A DNA stretch of 64,000 nt from Streptomyces uncialis (GTDB lineage Bacteria > Actinomycetota > Actinomycetes > Streptomycetales > Streptomycetaceae), in contig NZ_LFBV01000003.1 of NCBI RefSeq assembly GCF_001905345.1, forward strand, positions 550,985 through 614,984, read 5' to 3'. Made by a program: the position numbers and the translations under genes. This document shows positions 24,055-32,845 of the stretch, one piece after another. Positions within the stretch are counted from its first letter, which is position 1. Every line of letters starts with the position of its first letter. Under the pieces are notes generated by a model. That model searched no databases, was not told where the DNA came from, and saw nothing but the letters and a program-made list of their open reading frames with translations.

Positions 24055-25539
24055 ATGGGCAAGGCCGACGTTCCCGGTCGCATACCGTCCGTGCGCGAGA
24101 TCATGGACGATCCGCGGCTGCGGGCTGCCGCCGCCGGTCTCGGCAGGTCAGAGGCGCGTGAGGCGGCCCGCCGGGTGCAGCGGTCGTTACGGGGCGGGCA
24201 CCGCCCGCTCGCCGAGGCGGTGGCGGACGCCGTCGCCGCGCTGCCGCCCGCGCCCACGCGTCACCGGCGGGTCCTCAACGCCACGGGTGTGCTGGTGCAC
24301 ACCAACCTCGGCCGGGCCCCGCTGTCCAGGGCCGCCGTAGACGCGGTCGCCTATCTCGCGGGCACCTCGGACCTGGAGCTCGATCTGGCGCAAAACCGCC
24401 GTGGGCGACGTGGCCGCGGCGCGCTCGAAGCCCTGCACGCCGCGGTACCGGCCGCGGAGGCCGTCCATGTGGTGAACAACAACGCCGCCGCGATGGTGCT
24501 CGTGGCGACAGCGCTGGCTCAGGGCGCGGAGATCGTCGTGAGCCGTGGCGAACTCGTGGAGATCGGTGACGGTTTCCGGCTTCCGGAACTGCTGGAGAGC
24601 ACCGGCGCCCGGCTGCGCGAGGTGGGGACCACCAACCGCACGACGGCCGACGACTACGCGCGGGCCATCAACGACAACACCGCCCTGCTGCTGCGTGTGC
24701 ATCCCTCCAACTTCGCGATGAGCGGGTATGTGAGCAGTCCGTCCGTACGTGAACTCGCCTCATTGGGTCGGCCGTTGGTGGTCGACATCGGTTCGGGTCT
24801 GCTCGCGCCGCATCCCCTGCTGCCCGACGAGCCGGACGCGGCGACGGTGCTCGCGCAGGGCGCGGCCCTGGTCACGGCGAGCGGCGACAAGCTGCTGGGC
24901 GGGCCGCAGGCGGGGCTGCTGCTGGGGGAGGCCGCTCTCGTGGAGCGGCTGCGGCGGCATCCGCTGGCCCGCGCCCTGCGGACGGGCAAACTGACGCTGG
25001 CCGCCCTGGAGGCCACCCTTCGCGGGCCGGTCCCGCCGCTGCCGGCCGCGCTGTCGCGCTCCGTCGGGGAACTGGGCGACCGCGCCGGGGAGATGGCGCG
25101 GCGGCTGTGCGGCGCCGGTCTGGACGCCGTCGCCGTGTCGACGGAGGCCGTGGTGGGCGGGGGCGGGGCACCCGGCGTGGCGCTGCCGTCCGCCGGGGTG
25201 TCGCTGCCCGACGGCCTCGGGCCGCCGCTCCGGGCGGGCCGGATGCCCGTACTCGGTTGTGTGCACAAGGGCAGGCTGGTGCTGGATCTGCGGACGGTCG
25301 AGGAGGAGGACGACGAGCTGCTGATCGGCGCGGTGCTGGACGCCTGGGGTCTGGTCGCCCGCCCGTCCGCCGCATCCGCACCCGCATCCGCATCCGCATC
25401 CGCCAGGGCCATAACGGCGACCGCCGGAGCCCTCAAGGAGCCTGCCGCAGCCGTGCCGGAGACCGCCGGGACCGTCACGCATTCCGCCACGAGGGCCGCC
25501 GGGGCCGTGGCGGAGGCCGTCGCGGGGGCCGGGCCGTGA
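24055..25539 (+). CDS. selA: L-seryl-tRNA(Sec) selenium transferase
   Basis: 494 residues. This PLP enzyme converts Ser-tRNA(Sec) to Sec-tRNA(Sec) using selenophosphate. Signatures: N-terminal IPSVREIMDDPRL, LNATGVLVHTNLGRAPLS, HVVNNNAAAMVLV, and the PLP lysine K279 in TASGDKLLGGPQAG. The ATG at 24055 has CAGGAG 4 nt upstream. The C-terminus carries an extra Ala/Ser/Pro-rich tail of about 50 residues encoded partly by 6-bp repeats (25375-25402). It follows tRNA-Sec and overlaps selB by one base, so the three form one unit. Confidence 0.97.
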   Translation: MGKADVPGRIPSVREIMDDPRLRAAAAGLGRSEAREAARRVQRSLRGGHRPLAEAVADAVAALPPAPTRHRRVLNATGVLVHTNLGRAPLSRAAVDAVAYLAGTSDLELDLAQNRRGRRGRGALEALHAAVPAAEAVHVVNNNAAAMVLVATALAQGAEIVVSRGELVEIGDGFRLPELLESTGARLREVGTTNRTTADDYARAINDNTALLLRVHPSNFAMSGYVSSPSVRELASLGRPLVVDIGSGLLAPHPLLPDEPDAATVLAQGAALVTASGDKLLGGPQAGLLLGEAALVERLRRHPLARALRTGKLTLAALEATLRGPVPPLPAALSRSVGELGDRAGEMARRLCGAGLDAVAVSTEAVVGGGGAPGVALPSAGVSLPDGLGPPLRAGRMPVLGCVHKGRLVLDLRTVEEEDDELLIGAVLDAWGLVARPSAASAPASASASARAITATAGALKEPAAAVPETAGTVTHSATRAAGAVAEAVAGAGP

Positions 25540-27569
25540 TGGTCGTCGTCACGGCGGGCCACGTCGACCACGGCAAGTCCACCCTGCTGCGTGCCCTGAC
25601 CGGGACGGACCCCGACCGCACCGAGGAGGAGCGCCGCCGGGGGCTCACCATCGACCTGGGTTTCGTCTGGACCTCCGTCCCCACGACCGGGGACGACCCG
25701 GCCGGGGACGACCCGTACGTGGACGAGCGGGACCGGGACGACCGGCACGGCGACCTCCGGAACAAGGACCACCGACGCGACGGCATCGGGGACGGCGACC
25801 ATCGACGCGGCGACCCCGGCAAGAAGGACCATCGGCGCGCGGCCGGACAGCTCGGCCCCGGACCGGACTCCGTCACCGCGGACGCCATCACAGCGGACAC
25901 CGGGGCGGGGGGCATCGGGCACGGTGGCCTCAAGGACGGCGAGCGCCGTGACGAGCGGGTCGCGTTCGTGGACGTCCCCGGCCATGAGCGCTTCCTGGCG
26001 ACGATGCTGGCGGGCGCCGGACCCGCGCCGCCCGTGCTGTTCACCGTCGCGGCCGACGGCGGATGGATGCCGCAGTCCCAGGAACACGCCCTCGCGCTCG
26101 ACGCCCTGGGGGTGCGTGACGGCATCCTGGTCATGACGCGCTGCGACCTGGCCGACCCGGGGCCCGCCCGGGACCGGGCCCGCGCCGCCCTGTCCGGCAC
26201 GGGCCTCGCCCGGCTGCCGTCCGTCGCGGTCAGCGCCCGCACCGGCGACGGACTGCCTGAACTCGTCCACGCGCTGGCCGCGTTACGGGACCGGATGCCG
26301 CCGCCGCGTCCCCGGGCGCCCGTACGCCTCTGGGCCGACCGCGCGTTCACCCTTCCCGGGCACGGACTCGTCGTCACCGGCACCCTCCAGGAGGGCACCC
26401 TGACGAAGGGCGATGTCCTGGACGCCGGTCCCGGCCGGGCGCGGCTGACCGTCCGGGGACTCCAGGAACTCGGCCGTACGGTCCGCGCGTCCACCGGACC
26501 GGCGCGGGTCGCCGTCAATCTGCGCGGCGATCCGCCCCGGGAGGGCCTGCGCGGGACCGCGCTGTGTCCGCCCGGGACGTCCCTGCACTCCGCGGTGGCC
26601 GATGTCCGGCTGGGCGGTCCGCTCCTCGGGCGGGCGACCGCCGAGGTCACCGTGCACATCGGCTCCGCCGCCGTGCCCGCGCGCGTCCGCCGCTTCGGCA
26701 GGGGCACCGCCCGTCTCACGCTGACGCGCCCGCTGCCCCTGCGCGTCGGCGACCGCGCGGTCCTCACCGCGCACCGGCGGGTCGTGGGCAGCGCCGTCGT
26801 CCTCGATCCCGTACCGCCGTACGTGGGGCCGCGCCGCGCGGGCGGGGCGCGGGCGGCGGCGCTGGCCGGGCATCCCGGCACGCCCGACCCGGAGCACGAG
26901 ATCGCCTCCCGGGGCTTCGTGCGGCTGGACACCCTGCGCGGGATCGGGGTGGACACCACCGCGACCGCGCCCGTCGCGGGCGGCTGGCTCGTGTCGCCCG
27001 CCGAGCGCCGCAGGATCGCCGGGGAGGTCTCCGCCGCCACCGCGGACGGCGAGCCCGTGGACGCGACCGCGCTCGGCGCGCGGCTGGGTCTGCCGGACGG
27101 GGTGCCGCTCGGTGCGCTGCTGCCGCCCGCGCTGGTGCTGCGCGCGGGCCGCGTCGTACGGACCGACGGCGCCGGACCGCTGTCGGCGGCGGCCCGGGAC
27201 CTGGTCCGGTCGCTGGAGGCCGCTCTGGCGGAGGGCTCCTTCGGGGCGCCGACCCCGGCGCAGCTGACCTCGCTCGGCGTCGGCGGCCACGATCTCGCGC
27301 TCGCCGTGCGGAGCGGACGCCTCGTCAGACTGTCCGGCACGGTTCATGTCGCGGCCCGTGTACCGGAGGCGGCGGCCAGGGCTCTCGCGCCCCTGGGTGC
27401 CGGGCCGTTCACCGTCTCCGAGGCGCGGCGGATCTGGAACGTGCCGCGCAGGATCGCCCTCCCACTCATCGAGTACCTCGACCGTGCCGGAGTCACCCGG
27501 CGCGGTACCGACGATCTGCGCACGCTGTGCGGCGCGAGGGAGGACGGCACATGGACGACATCAGGATGA
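25539..27569 (+). CDS. selB: Selenocysteine-specific elongation factor
   Basis: 676 residues. This GTPase delivers Sec-tRNA to UGA codons marked by a SECIS. G motifs: P-loop TAGHVDHGKST (residues 5-15), switch I RRRGLTIDLGF, DVPGHERF, and TRCD as the NKxD equivalent. EF-Tu-like barrels and a C-terminal winged-helix region for SECIS binding follow. Between switch I and DVPGH, residues 46-138 are an extra, charged, low-complexity insert rich in Asp, His and Arg (DHRRDG, DHRRGD repeats) not present in typical SelB. Start ATG overlaps the selA stop (TGATG); an adjacent GTG is possible. Confidence 0.96.
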   Translation: MVVVTAGHVDHGKSTLLRALTGTDPDRTEEERRRGLTIDLGFVWTSVPTTGDDPAGDDPYVDERDRDDRHGDLRNKDHRRDGIGDGDHRRGDPGKKDHRRAAGQLGPGPDSVTADAITADTGAGGIGHGGLKDGERRDERVAFVDVPGHERFLATMLAGAGPAPPVLFTVAADGGWMPQSQEHALALDALGVRDGILVMTRCDLADPGPARDRARAALSGTGLARLPSVAVSARTGDGLPELVHALAALRDRMPPPRPRAPVRLWADRAFTLPGHGLVVTGTLQEGTLTKGDVLDAGPGRARLTVRGLQELGRTVRASTGPARVAVNLRGDPPREGLRGTALCPPGTSLHSAVADVRLGGPLLGRATAEVTVHIGSAAVPARVRRFGRGTARLTLTRPLPLRVGDRAVLTAHRRVVGSAVVLDPVPPYVGPRRAGGARAAALAGHPGTPDPEHEIASRGFVRLDTLRGIGVDTTATAPVAGGWLVSPAERRRIAGEVSAATADGEPVDATALGARLGLPDGVPLGALLPPALVLRAGRVVRTDGAGPLSAAARDLVRSLEAALAEGSFGAPTPAQLTSLGVGGHDLALAVRSGRLVRLSGTVHVAARVPEAAARALAPLGAGPFTVSEARRIWNVPRRIALPLIEYLDRAGVTRRGTDDLRTLCGAREDGTWTTSG

Positions 27570-28546
27570 CCCGGTACGGACGGGGAGGCGGCTGCGCCTG
27601 CAAGATCCCGCCCGGTGAGCTGGAGACCTTACTCAAGGGGCTCACCGACGACGCCCGCGCGGGGGACGCGGGAGAGCTGCTGGTGGGACCCGAGCACGGT
27701 GACGACGCGGCCGTGGTGCGTCTGGGCCCCGGGCTCGCCGCGATCTCGACGGCGGACTTCTTCACCCCGGTCGTCGACGACCCGTACACCTGGGGCCGGA
27801 TCGCCGCGACCAACGCGATGTCCGATGTGTACGCGATGGGCGGCACGCCGGTGATGGCCGTCAACCTTCTCGCCTGGCCGCGCGAGACGCTGCCGATGGA
27901 GATCGCCCGTGAGGTGCTGCGCGGCGGACTCGACGCGGCGCGCGCCGCCGGCTGTCCGGTGGCGGGCGGGCACAGCATCGACTCGCCGGACCCGCTCTAC
28001 GGCATGGCCGTGACGGGCACCGCCGACCCGGCGCGGCTGATCACCCTCGACCGGGCCGAACCCGGCCGGCCCCTGACGCTGACCAAACCGCTGGGGGTGG
28101 GGGTGCTCAACACCCTTCACAAGGCCACGGGTGAGGTGTTCCCCGAGGCCGTCGAGGTGATGACGACCCTCAACCGCGACGCCTCGGCCGCGGCGACGGC
28201 GCGCGGCATCCGGGCCGGGACGGATGTCACGGGCTTCGGTCTGCTGGGTCACGCCCATCGTATGGCGCGGGCCTCGGGGGTGACCCTCGCCATCGACGCG
28301 GACCGCGTCCCCGTCCTCGCGGCGGCCCGCTCGGCGGTCGCCGCCGGACACATCAGCGGCGGCAGCCGGCGCAATCTGGACTGGGTCGCGCCGCACGGCG
28401 ATCTGTCGGCCGCCGACGAAGCGACGGCGCTGCTGCTCGCGGACGCCCAGACCTCGGGCGGTCTGCTGCTGGCGGGCGAGCTGCCCGGCCATCCGGTCAT
28501 CGGGGAGGTTCTCCCCTTCCAGGGCAGCACCGTCCTGCTCCGCTGA
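27551..28546 (+). CDS. selD: Selenide, water dikinase (selenophosphate synthetase)
   Basis: 331 residues. Makes selenophosphate from selenide and ATP, the selenium donor for SelA. The N-terminal active site is GGGC15-A-C17-K18; both positions are Cys, so this SelD is not itself a selenoprotein. Family signatures include STADFFTPVVDDPYTWGRIAATNAMSDVYAMGG and GHSIDSPDPLYG. Start ATG at 27551 has GGGAGG 7 nt upstream and lies inside the end of selB (19-bp overlap). It completes the selenocysteine machinery in one operon. Confidence 0.97.
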   Translation: MDDIRMTRYGRGGGCACKIPPGELETLLKGLTDDARAGDAGELLVGPEHGDDAAVVRLGPGLAAISTADFFTPVVDDPYTWGRIAATNAMSDVYAMGGTPVMAVNLLAWPRETLPMEIAREVLRGGLDAARAAGCPVAGGHSIDSPDPLYGMAVTGTADPARLITLDRAEPGRPLTLTKPLGVGVLNTLHKATGEVFPEAVEVMTTLNRDASAAATARGIRAGTDVTGFGLLGHAHRMARASGVTLAIDADRVPVLAAARSAVAAGHISGGSRRNLDWVAPHGDLSAADEATALLLADAQTSGGLLLAGELPGHPVIGEVLPFQGSTVLLR

Positions 28547-28559
28547 GCCCGGACGCCGG

Positions 28560-29459
28560 ATGACCAACAAGGAAACGGGGGCAATCATGCGGAGAGCCGA
28601 GGACACCGACCCAGCACTGCTCGGCCCGGACGCGGGACGGCCGGGCGGGTACGAGGAACCATGGCCCGCCACCGGGGAACACCCGCCGGTGCCCGGGGAT
28701 CCGCCACCGGTGGCCGGAACGGCCCACTGTGTCGGCATCCTCGGACCGGTGGTCCTGCTCGGCCCGAACGGGAGCACCGCCGCCCCGTCCGGTTCCGTCG
28801 TGCGGGCCCTGCTGGGCAGCCTGGCGCTGGCCCACCCGCTGCCGGTGAGCGCGGACTCCTTCGCCACCCGGCTGTGGCCCGACCGGACGGCGCCGCAGGC
28901 GAAGCAGAGCCTGCACACCGGGGCCCACCGGCTGCGTTCCTGGCTGCTGGCCGCGACGGACGGCGGTATCGGCGTCGTCACCCAGCCGTCGGGGTACGCG
29001 CTCACCGGCGGGGACCTGCTCACCGACCTCGCGCGGTTCCGCCGCACCGCCGAACAGGCGCGTCAGCTGTCCGATCCGCTGCCGCGGCTGCGGATGCTCC
29101 AGCACGCCCTCGCCCTGTGGCGGGGACGGCTGCTGGAGGGCGTACCGGCCGAGTGCGTCGACCATCAGGCGCATCAGTCGCTGACGCTGGAGCACACGGA
29201 CCATCTCCAGGACCTGGCCCGGGCCGCGCTGGAGGCCCGCCGCCCCCGGGAGGCGATCGTGGCGGCCCGGCGGGCCTGCGAGGAGGACCACTTCAACGAG
29301 TCGTCCCACGCGCTGCTGATGAACGCGCTGACCGCCGCGGGCATGCGGGTCGCGGCGCTCGATGTGTACGAGCACATGCGCAACCGGCTGAGCCGGTCCC
29401 TGGGCATCGCCCCCGGGGAGATCCTCGTGCAGGCCCGGGGCCGCGCGATCGGCCGCTGA
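28560..29459 (+). CDS. BTAD-domain (AfsR/SARP-like) transcriptional regulator
   Basis: 299 residues. A Pro-rich N-terminal 50 residues precede a degenerate winged helix (VGILGPVVLLGPNGSTAAPSGSVVRALLGSLAL, ATRLWPDRTAPQAKQSLHTGAHRLRSWL) and a bacterial transcriptional activation domain (FRRTAEQARQLSDPLPRL to YEHMRNRLSRSLGIAPGEIL). No NB-ARC or TPR part is present, so it is a small SARP-type protein. It begins 13 nt after selD and is probably co-transcribed; a better ribosome site precedes an in-frame ATG at 28587. It might regulate the selenium island, but nothing in the sequence proves this. Confidence 0.82.
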   Translation: MTNKETGAIMRRAEDTDPALLGPDAGRPGGYEEPWPATGEHPPVPGDPPPVAGTAHCVGILGPVVLLGPNGSTAAPSGSVVRALLGSLALAHPLPVSADSFATRLWPDRTAPQAKQSLHTGAHRLRSWLLAATDGGIGVVTQPSGYALTGGDLLTDLARFRRTAEQARQLSDPLPRLRMLQHALALWRGRLLEGVPAECVDHQAHQSLTLEHTDHLQDLARAALEARRPREAIVAARRACEEDHFNESSHALLMNALTAAGMRVAALDVYEHMRNRLSRSLGIAPGEILVQARGRAIGR

Positions 29460-29539
29460 GCCGGGGACGGGCGCCGCCGGGCCGGGTGCCGTGCGCCGCG
29501 GCCCGGCGGTTCGCCTGTTCGGCCCCGCCGGGAGGTGTC

Positions 29540-29893
29540 CCGGCGCGGGATGCGGGTCGCGGCGGGCAAGGTGCTGATGGACCGCAACGCGCCGGACGCG
29601 CTGCTCGACACGGCCCGCTCCGGGTACGACGACTCGGAGGCCCTGCTGGAGCGCTGGCACGGCAAGGGCAGCTACCTGTACGCGATCACCCCGAGGTTCG
29701 CCCCGACGAGCACCCCGGAGCAGCTGGAGGCGGCGGGCGCGCTGTGGCGGGAGCACCCGGACGCGCTGGTGCACACCCATGTGTCGGAGAACACCGGGGA
29801 GATCTCCTGGGTGCGGTCCCTCTTCCCGGAGCGCCGCGGCTATCTGGACGTGTACGACCACTACGGGCTGCTGGGGCGGCGGGCGGTCCTCGC
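29540..29893 (+). pseudogene. Guanine deaminase remnant
   Basis: About 118 residues read RRGMRVAAGKVLMDRNAP, TPRFAPTSTPEQLEAAGALW, HTHVSENTGEI and SLFPERRGYLDVYDHYGLLG, the middle part of a guanine deaminase (amidohydrolase), including the HTHVSE metal-site motif. The N-terminal metal-binding HxH part and the C-terminus are absent. The frame breaks at about 29893, where an unrelated MFS sequence begins. Non-functional. Confidence 0.8.
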
Positions 29894-29895
29894 CG

Positions 29896-30303
29896 CTGTT
29901 CAATCTGCTGTCCGACCACTGGAACAACCGCCGGATCCCGGCTGTCGTCGGGGTCCTCCTCCAGGCCGCGGCGGTGACCCTGCTGATCTATCTGCCGACG
30001 GAGACCAACAGTGTCTCCGTCGTCACCATGTTCACCGTCGGGCTCTTCGCCGGCGCCCATATGCTCGGCTTCACGGTGGCCGGGGAATCCGTGCCCGGCG
30101 CCCTGGTCGGCAGCTCCGCCGCCATCGTCAACGGGGTCTGCTTCATCATCGGCGGTGTCCTCCAGGCGGTCCCCGGGCGGCTGCTGCCCGACAGTCCCGA
30201 TCTGGCCGACTACGGTCACGCGCTGCTGATGATGCCGATCCTGCTCGTGCTCGGCGCGCTGGCCGGGCTGTTCCTCAAGGAGACCGCCACGTCTCGCGGG
30301 TGA
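29896..30303 (+). pseudogene. C-terminal remnant of an MFS transporter
   Basis: About 135 residues in another frame: FNLLSDHWNNRRIPAVVGVL, four or five hydrophobic segments, then LFLKETATSRG to a TGA. This is the last third of an MFS permease; the first two thirds are missing. It is joined directly to the guanine deaminase remnant, so a deletion has fused two former genes. It converges with the PP2C gene 13 bp away. Confidence 0.75.
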
Positions 30304-30316
30304 CGGGTCGGGGCGG

Positions 30317-31417
30317 TCATCCGGGGGGCGGCGGCGGGCCCGCGAAGAGGGCGAGGAGCGCGAGGTCGTCGGTGGCTCGGCCGCCGGTGTGCCGGCGTAC
30401 GTCGGTGATCAGGAAGTCGAGCAGTTGCTCGGGGCCGGGGAAGCTCCGGCCGCGCAGCCGGGCGGGCGGGTCGTAGAAGACGCCGTGGGTGTCGCGTGCC
30501 TCGTCGAGCCCGTCGGTGTGGAACAGCAGCATCGACCCGTCGGGCAGCGGGTGTTCGTCCGTTCGGTCGGGCCAGCTGCCGAGTCCGGCCATGCCCAGCG
30601 GCAGGGCCGGGGCCGTGGGCGGCAGCCGGGTCACCTCGCCGCCGGGGCCGAGGATCAGCGGGGCGGGGTGGCCGCGGTTGACGAGCCGTACGGTGGCGGT
30701 GCCGGGCGGGATCTCGCCGAGGACCGCGGTGGTGAAGGACTCCGCGGCCTCGGCCGTGCCCCGGCGGGTCGCCTCGCGGCTCATCGCGCCGTCGAGGCGC
30801 CCGGCCAGCGCGCGCAGCGATGTCTCCTGGTCGGCGGCCTCCCGGAACGCCCCGATGGCCACGGCGACCTCGGCGACGGCGTCCAGGCCCTTGCCCTGGA
30901 CGTCCCCCACGATCAGCCGTACCCCGCGCGCGGTGTCCTGCACGGCGAAGAGGTCGCCGCCGATGAAGGCGTCCGCGAGCGCGGCCTCGTAGCGGACGGC
31001 GACCGACAGCGCGCCGACCTGTGCGGGCGGGGTCGGCAGTACGGCCCGCTGCGCGGCCTCCGCGACGACCCGGGCGGAGGCCAGCCGCTCACCGCCGCGC
31101 CGGACGACCTGGTTGATCAGCAGTGCCAGGGCGGCCACGGTGATGAGGGTGACCTGTTCCGTGTAGGACTGCGGCGCGGCCAACGAGTGCTCGTAGGCGT
31201 GCAGCCCGGCGAGGACGACCACCGACACGAGGCTGATCAGGAGCGTCGGCAGCCAGGAGAAGAACGGGGCGGCGATCAGGGGCGCCGCGGACAGCATCGG
31301 GACTGCCGTGTACTCGGTGGGCATCATGATGTCGTACACCGTCCCGGCCACGATCATCACGGCGGGCAGTACGGAGACGAACAGGGGCACTGTCGGGCGG
31401 GTCTGCGCCAGGTCCAC
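30317..31417 (-). CDS. Membrane-anchored PP2C-family (SpoIIE/RsbU) phosphatase
   Basis: 366 residues. Residues 8-100 contain three or four membrane segments; residues about 130-366 are a SpoIIE-type PP2C domain with metal-site motifs DAFIGGDLFAV, IVGDVQGKGLDA, LLFHTDGLDEARD and TDDLALLALF. The GTG start at 31417 has GGAAGG 8 nt upstream. It should dephosphorylate anti-sigma-factor antagonists or a similar phosphoprotein at the membrane. A stand-alone HATPase kinase of the RsbW type lies at 33504, 2 kb away, and could be a partner. Confidence 0.9.
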   Translation of the reverse strand: MDLAQTRPTVPLFVSVLPAVMIVAGTVYDIMMPTEYTAVPMLSAAPLIAAPFFSWLPTLLISLVSVVVLAGLHAYEHSLAAPQSYTEQVTLITVAALALLINQVVRRGGERLASARVVAEAAQRAVLPTPPAQVGALSVAVRYEAALADAFIGGDLFAVQDTARGVRLIVGDVQGKGLDAVAEVAVAIGAFREAADQETSLRALAGRLDGAMSREATRRGTAEAAESFTTAVLGEIPPGTATVRLVNRGHPAPLILGPGGEVTRLPPTAPALPLGMAGLGSWPDRTDEHPLPDGSMLLFHTDGLDEARDTHGVFYDPPARLRGRSFPGPEQLLDFLITDVRRHTGGRATDDLALLALFAGPPPPPG

Positions 31418-31887
31418 GCGGGGCCTTCCTGTCGGGGTCGTCGGTCGGGTCCGGCCCGGGAGGCCGGTCCGCCCCCGGCGGCGGGGCTCCGGGCGGTCCC
31501 GGCGGCGGGGCCGTCCGGTACGGCCGGCCCGGGGGGACGGACCGGCTCGCGCGTACCGGTCCGGGTGGGCGGTGACGCACCGTCGGCCAACCTTGCCAGA
31601 GCCGCGCGCCGACAGCCCGGCCACACGCCATGCGACGGCGAGCCCCGGGGCGAACCGCCGGTCCCGCCGCGACGCCCCCGGGTCACCGCCGCCCCGGGTC
31701 ACCGCTGCTTCCGGTACGGCGCCCCCTGCGGCCCGCGCGTGTGCCGTGCGGGGCGCCCGCTGTCCGGCGGGGGCCGGAACGCGCCCCGGTACGCCCGCCG
31801 AACGGGGCAAGCGGCGGTGTACGTACGTCCGTCCGCCCGTCGATGATCCGAAGCGACCCGATCCACCGCTGTCGCCCAGGAGGCCCC
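31418..31887. other. Divergent intergenic region
   Basis: The 470 bp between the phosphatase and lipase genes are low-complexity and very GC-rich, with short CCGGCGGCGGGG-like repeats near 31470-31510. A self-complementary GTACGTAC lies at 31817-31824. I see no gene. Confidence 0.5.
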
Positions 31888-32709
31888 GTGCCCGTCGCCG
31901 CCCTCGACCACTCCGAGACCGGATACAGCCCGCGTCAGGCGTACTGGCTGGCCAGGGCCGCCCAGGCCGCGTACGCGGACGAGGACACCGCCCGGGAGGA
32001 GCTGGCCGGGTGGGGCTTCGACCGCTTCCGGCACTTCCGGACCCCGCACGCGGCGCCGTTCCCGCTGGAGGACACCCAGGCGTACGTGGCCGGGAGCGAC
32101 CGGATGGTGATCGTCGCGTTCCGGGGCACCGAACCTGCCGTGCTGAAGGACTGGCTGTCCGACGGGAACACCCCTCCCGTGCCGGGGCCCGCCGGGAAGG
32201 GGCTGGTGCATCTCGGCTTCCATCTGGCCCTCGCCTCGGTCCACGCGGAGGTCCGGGACACCGTCGTGGAGTTCGGCGGCGCGGGACGCAGCGTCTGGCT
32301 GACCGGGCACAGCCTCGGCGGCGCGCTGGCCATGCTCTCGGGGGCACGGCTGCGTTTCGAGGACCCGAACCTCAGCCCGCACGGCGTCTTCACCTACGGT
32401 CAGCCGCGCACCTGCGACCGGCTGCTGGCGACGGCGTACAACGACGCGTTGAAGAACCGCACCCACCGGTTCGTCAACAACAACGACATCGTGCCGCAGG
32501 TGCCGCCCGCGCCGGTGTTCTCCCATGTCGAGCGGCTGCGGTACTTCGACGCCGACGGCAGGCTGCACGACCGGATGCCGTTCGCCGCCGGGGTCGGCGA
32601 CAGGATCGGCGGGATGACCACCGACGCGTTCGCCCCCGCCTCCGACGGTATCCGGGACCATCTGATGGCCGCGTATCTGACGAACCTGGAGAAGAACGTG
32701 CCGCACTGA
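31888..32709 (+). CDS. Lipase family protein (class 3, alpha/beta hydrolase)
   Basis: 273 residues. The nucleophile elbow is LTGHSLGGALA, preceded by VIVAFRGTEP, the oxyanion-side motif of fungal-type (class 3) lipases. FTYGQPRTCD and HRFVNNNDIVPQVPP give the Asp region, as in family members. No signal peptide is seen, so it may be intracellular or exported unconventionally. The GTG start at 31888 has AGGAGG 4 nt upstream. Hydrolyses a lipid ester; the natural substrate is unknown. Confidence 0.9.
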   Translation: MPVAALDHSETGYSPRQAYWLARAAQAAYADEDTAREELAGWGFDRFRHFRTPHAAPFPLEDTQAYVAGSDRMVIVAFRGTEPAVLKDWLSDGNTPPVPGPAGKGLVHLGFHLALASVHAEVRDTVVEFGGAGRSVWLTGHSLGGALAMLSGARLRFEDPNLSPHGVFTYGQPRTCDRLLATAYNDALKNRTHRFVNNNDIVPQVPPAPVFSHVERLRYFDADGRLHDRMPFAAGVGDRIGGMTTDAFAPASDGIRDHLMAAYLTNLEKNVPH

Positions 32710-32762
32710 ACGCGCCCGCCCCGGCGCACCGCCGTGCCCACCTCCACGGCGGCCGTCCGGAA

Positions 32763-32784
32763 CCGTTGCACTAATCTGCAACGG
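32763..32784. promoter_or_regulatory. Operator upstream of the ArsR gene
   Basis: A perfect inverted repeat CCGTTGCA-N6-TGCAACGG, about 60 bp before the ArsR start. Its core TTGCA-N6-TGCAA recurs at 33250-33265. Such dyads are typical ArsR autoregulatory sites. Confidence 0.75.
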
Positions 32785-32845
32785 TGCTGTGCCCGTGCGT
32801 GCCGCAGGCCCGGCCGGGTGGGGGATTCGAGGAGGGTGGACGGCT

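Noticed and set aside
27593..27604. SelD as a selenoprotein.
   Set aside because: Both candidate active-site positions (15 and 17) are TGC codons; there is no TGA.
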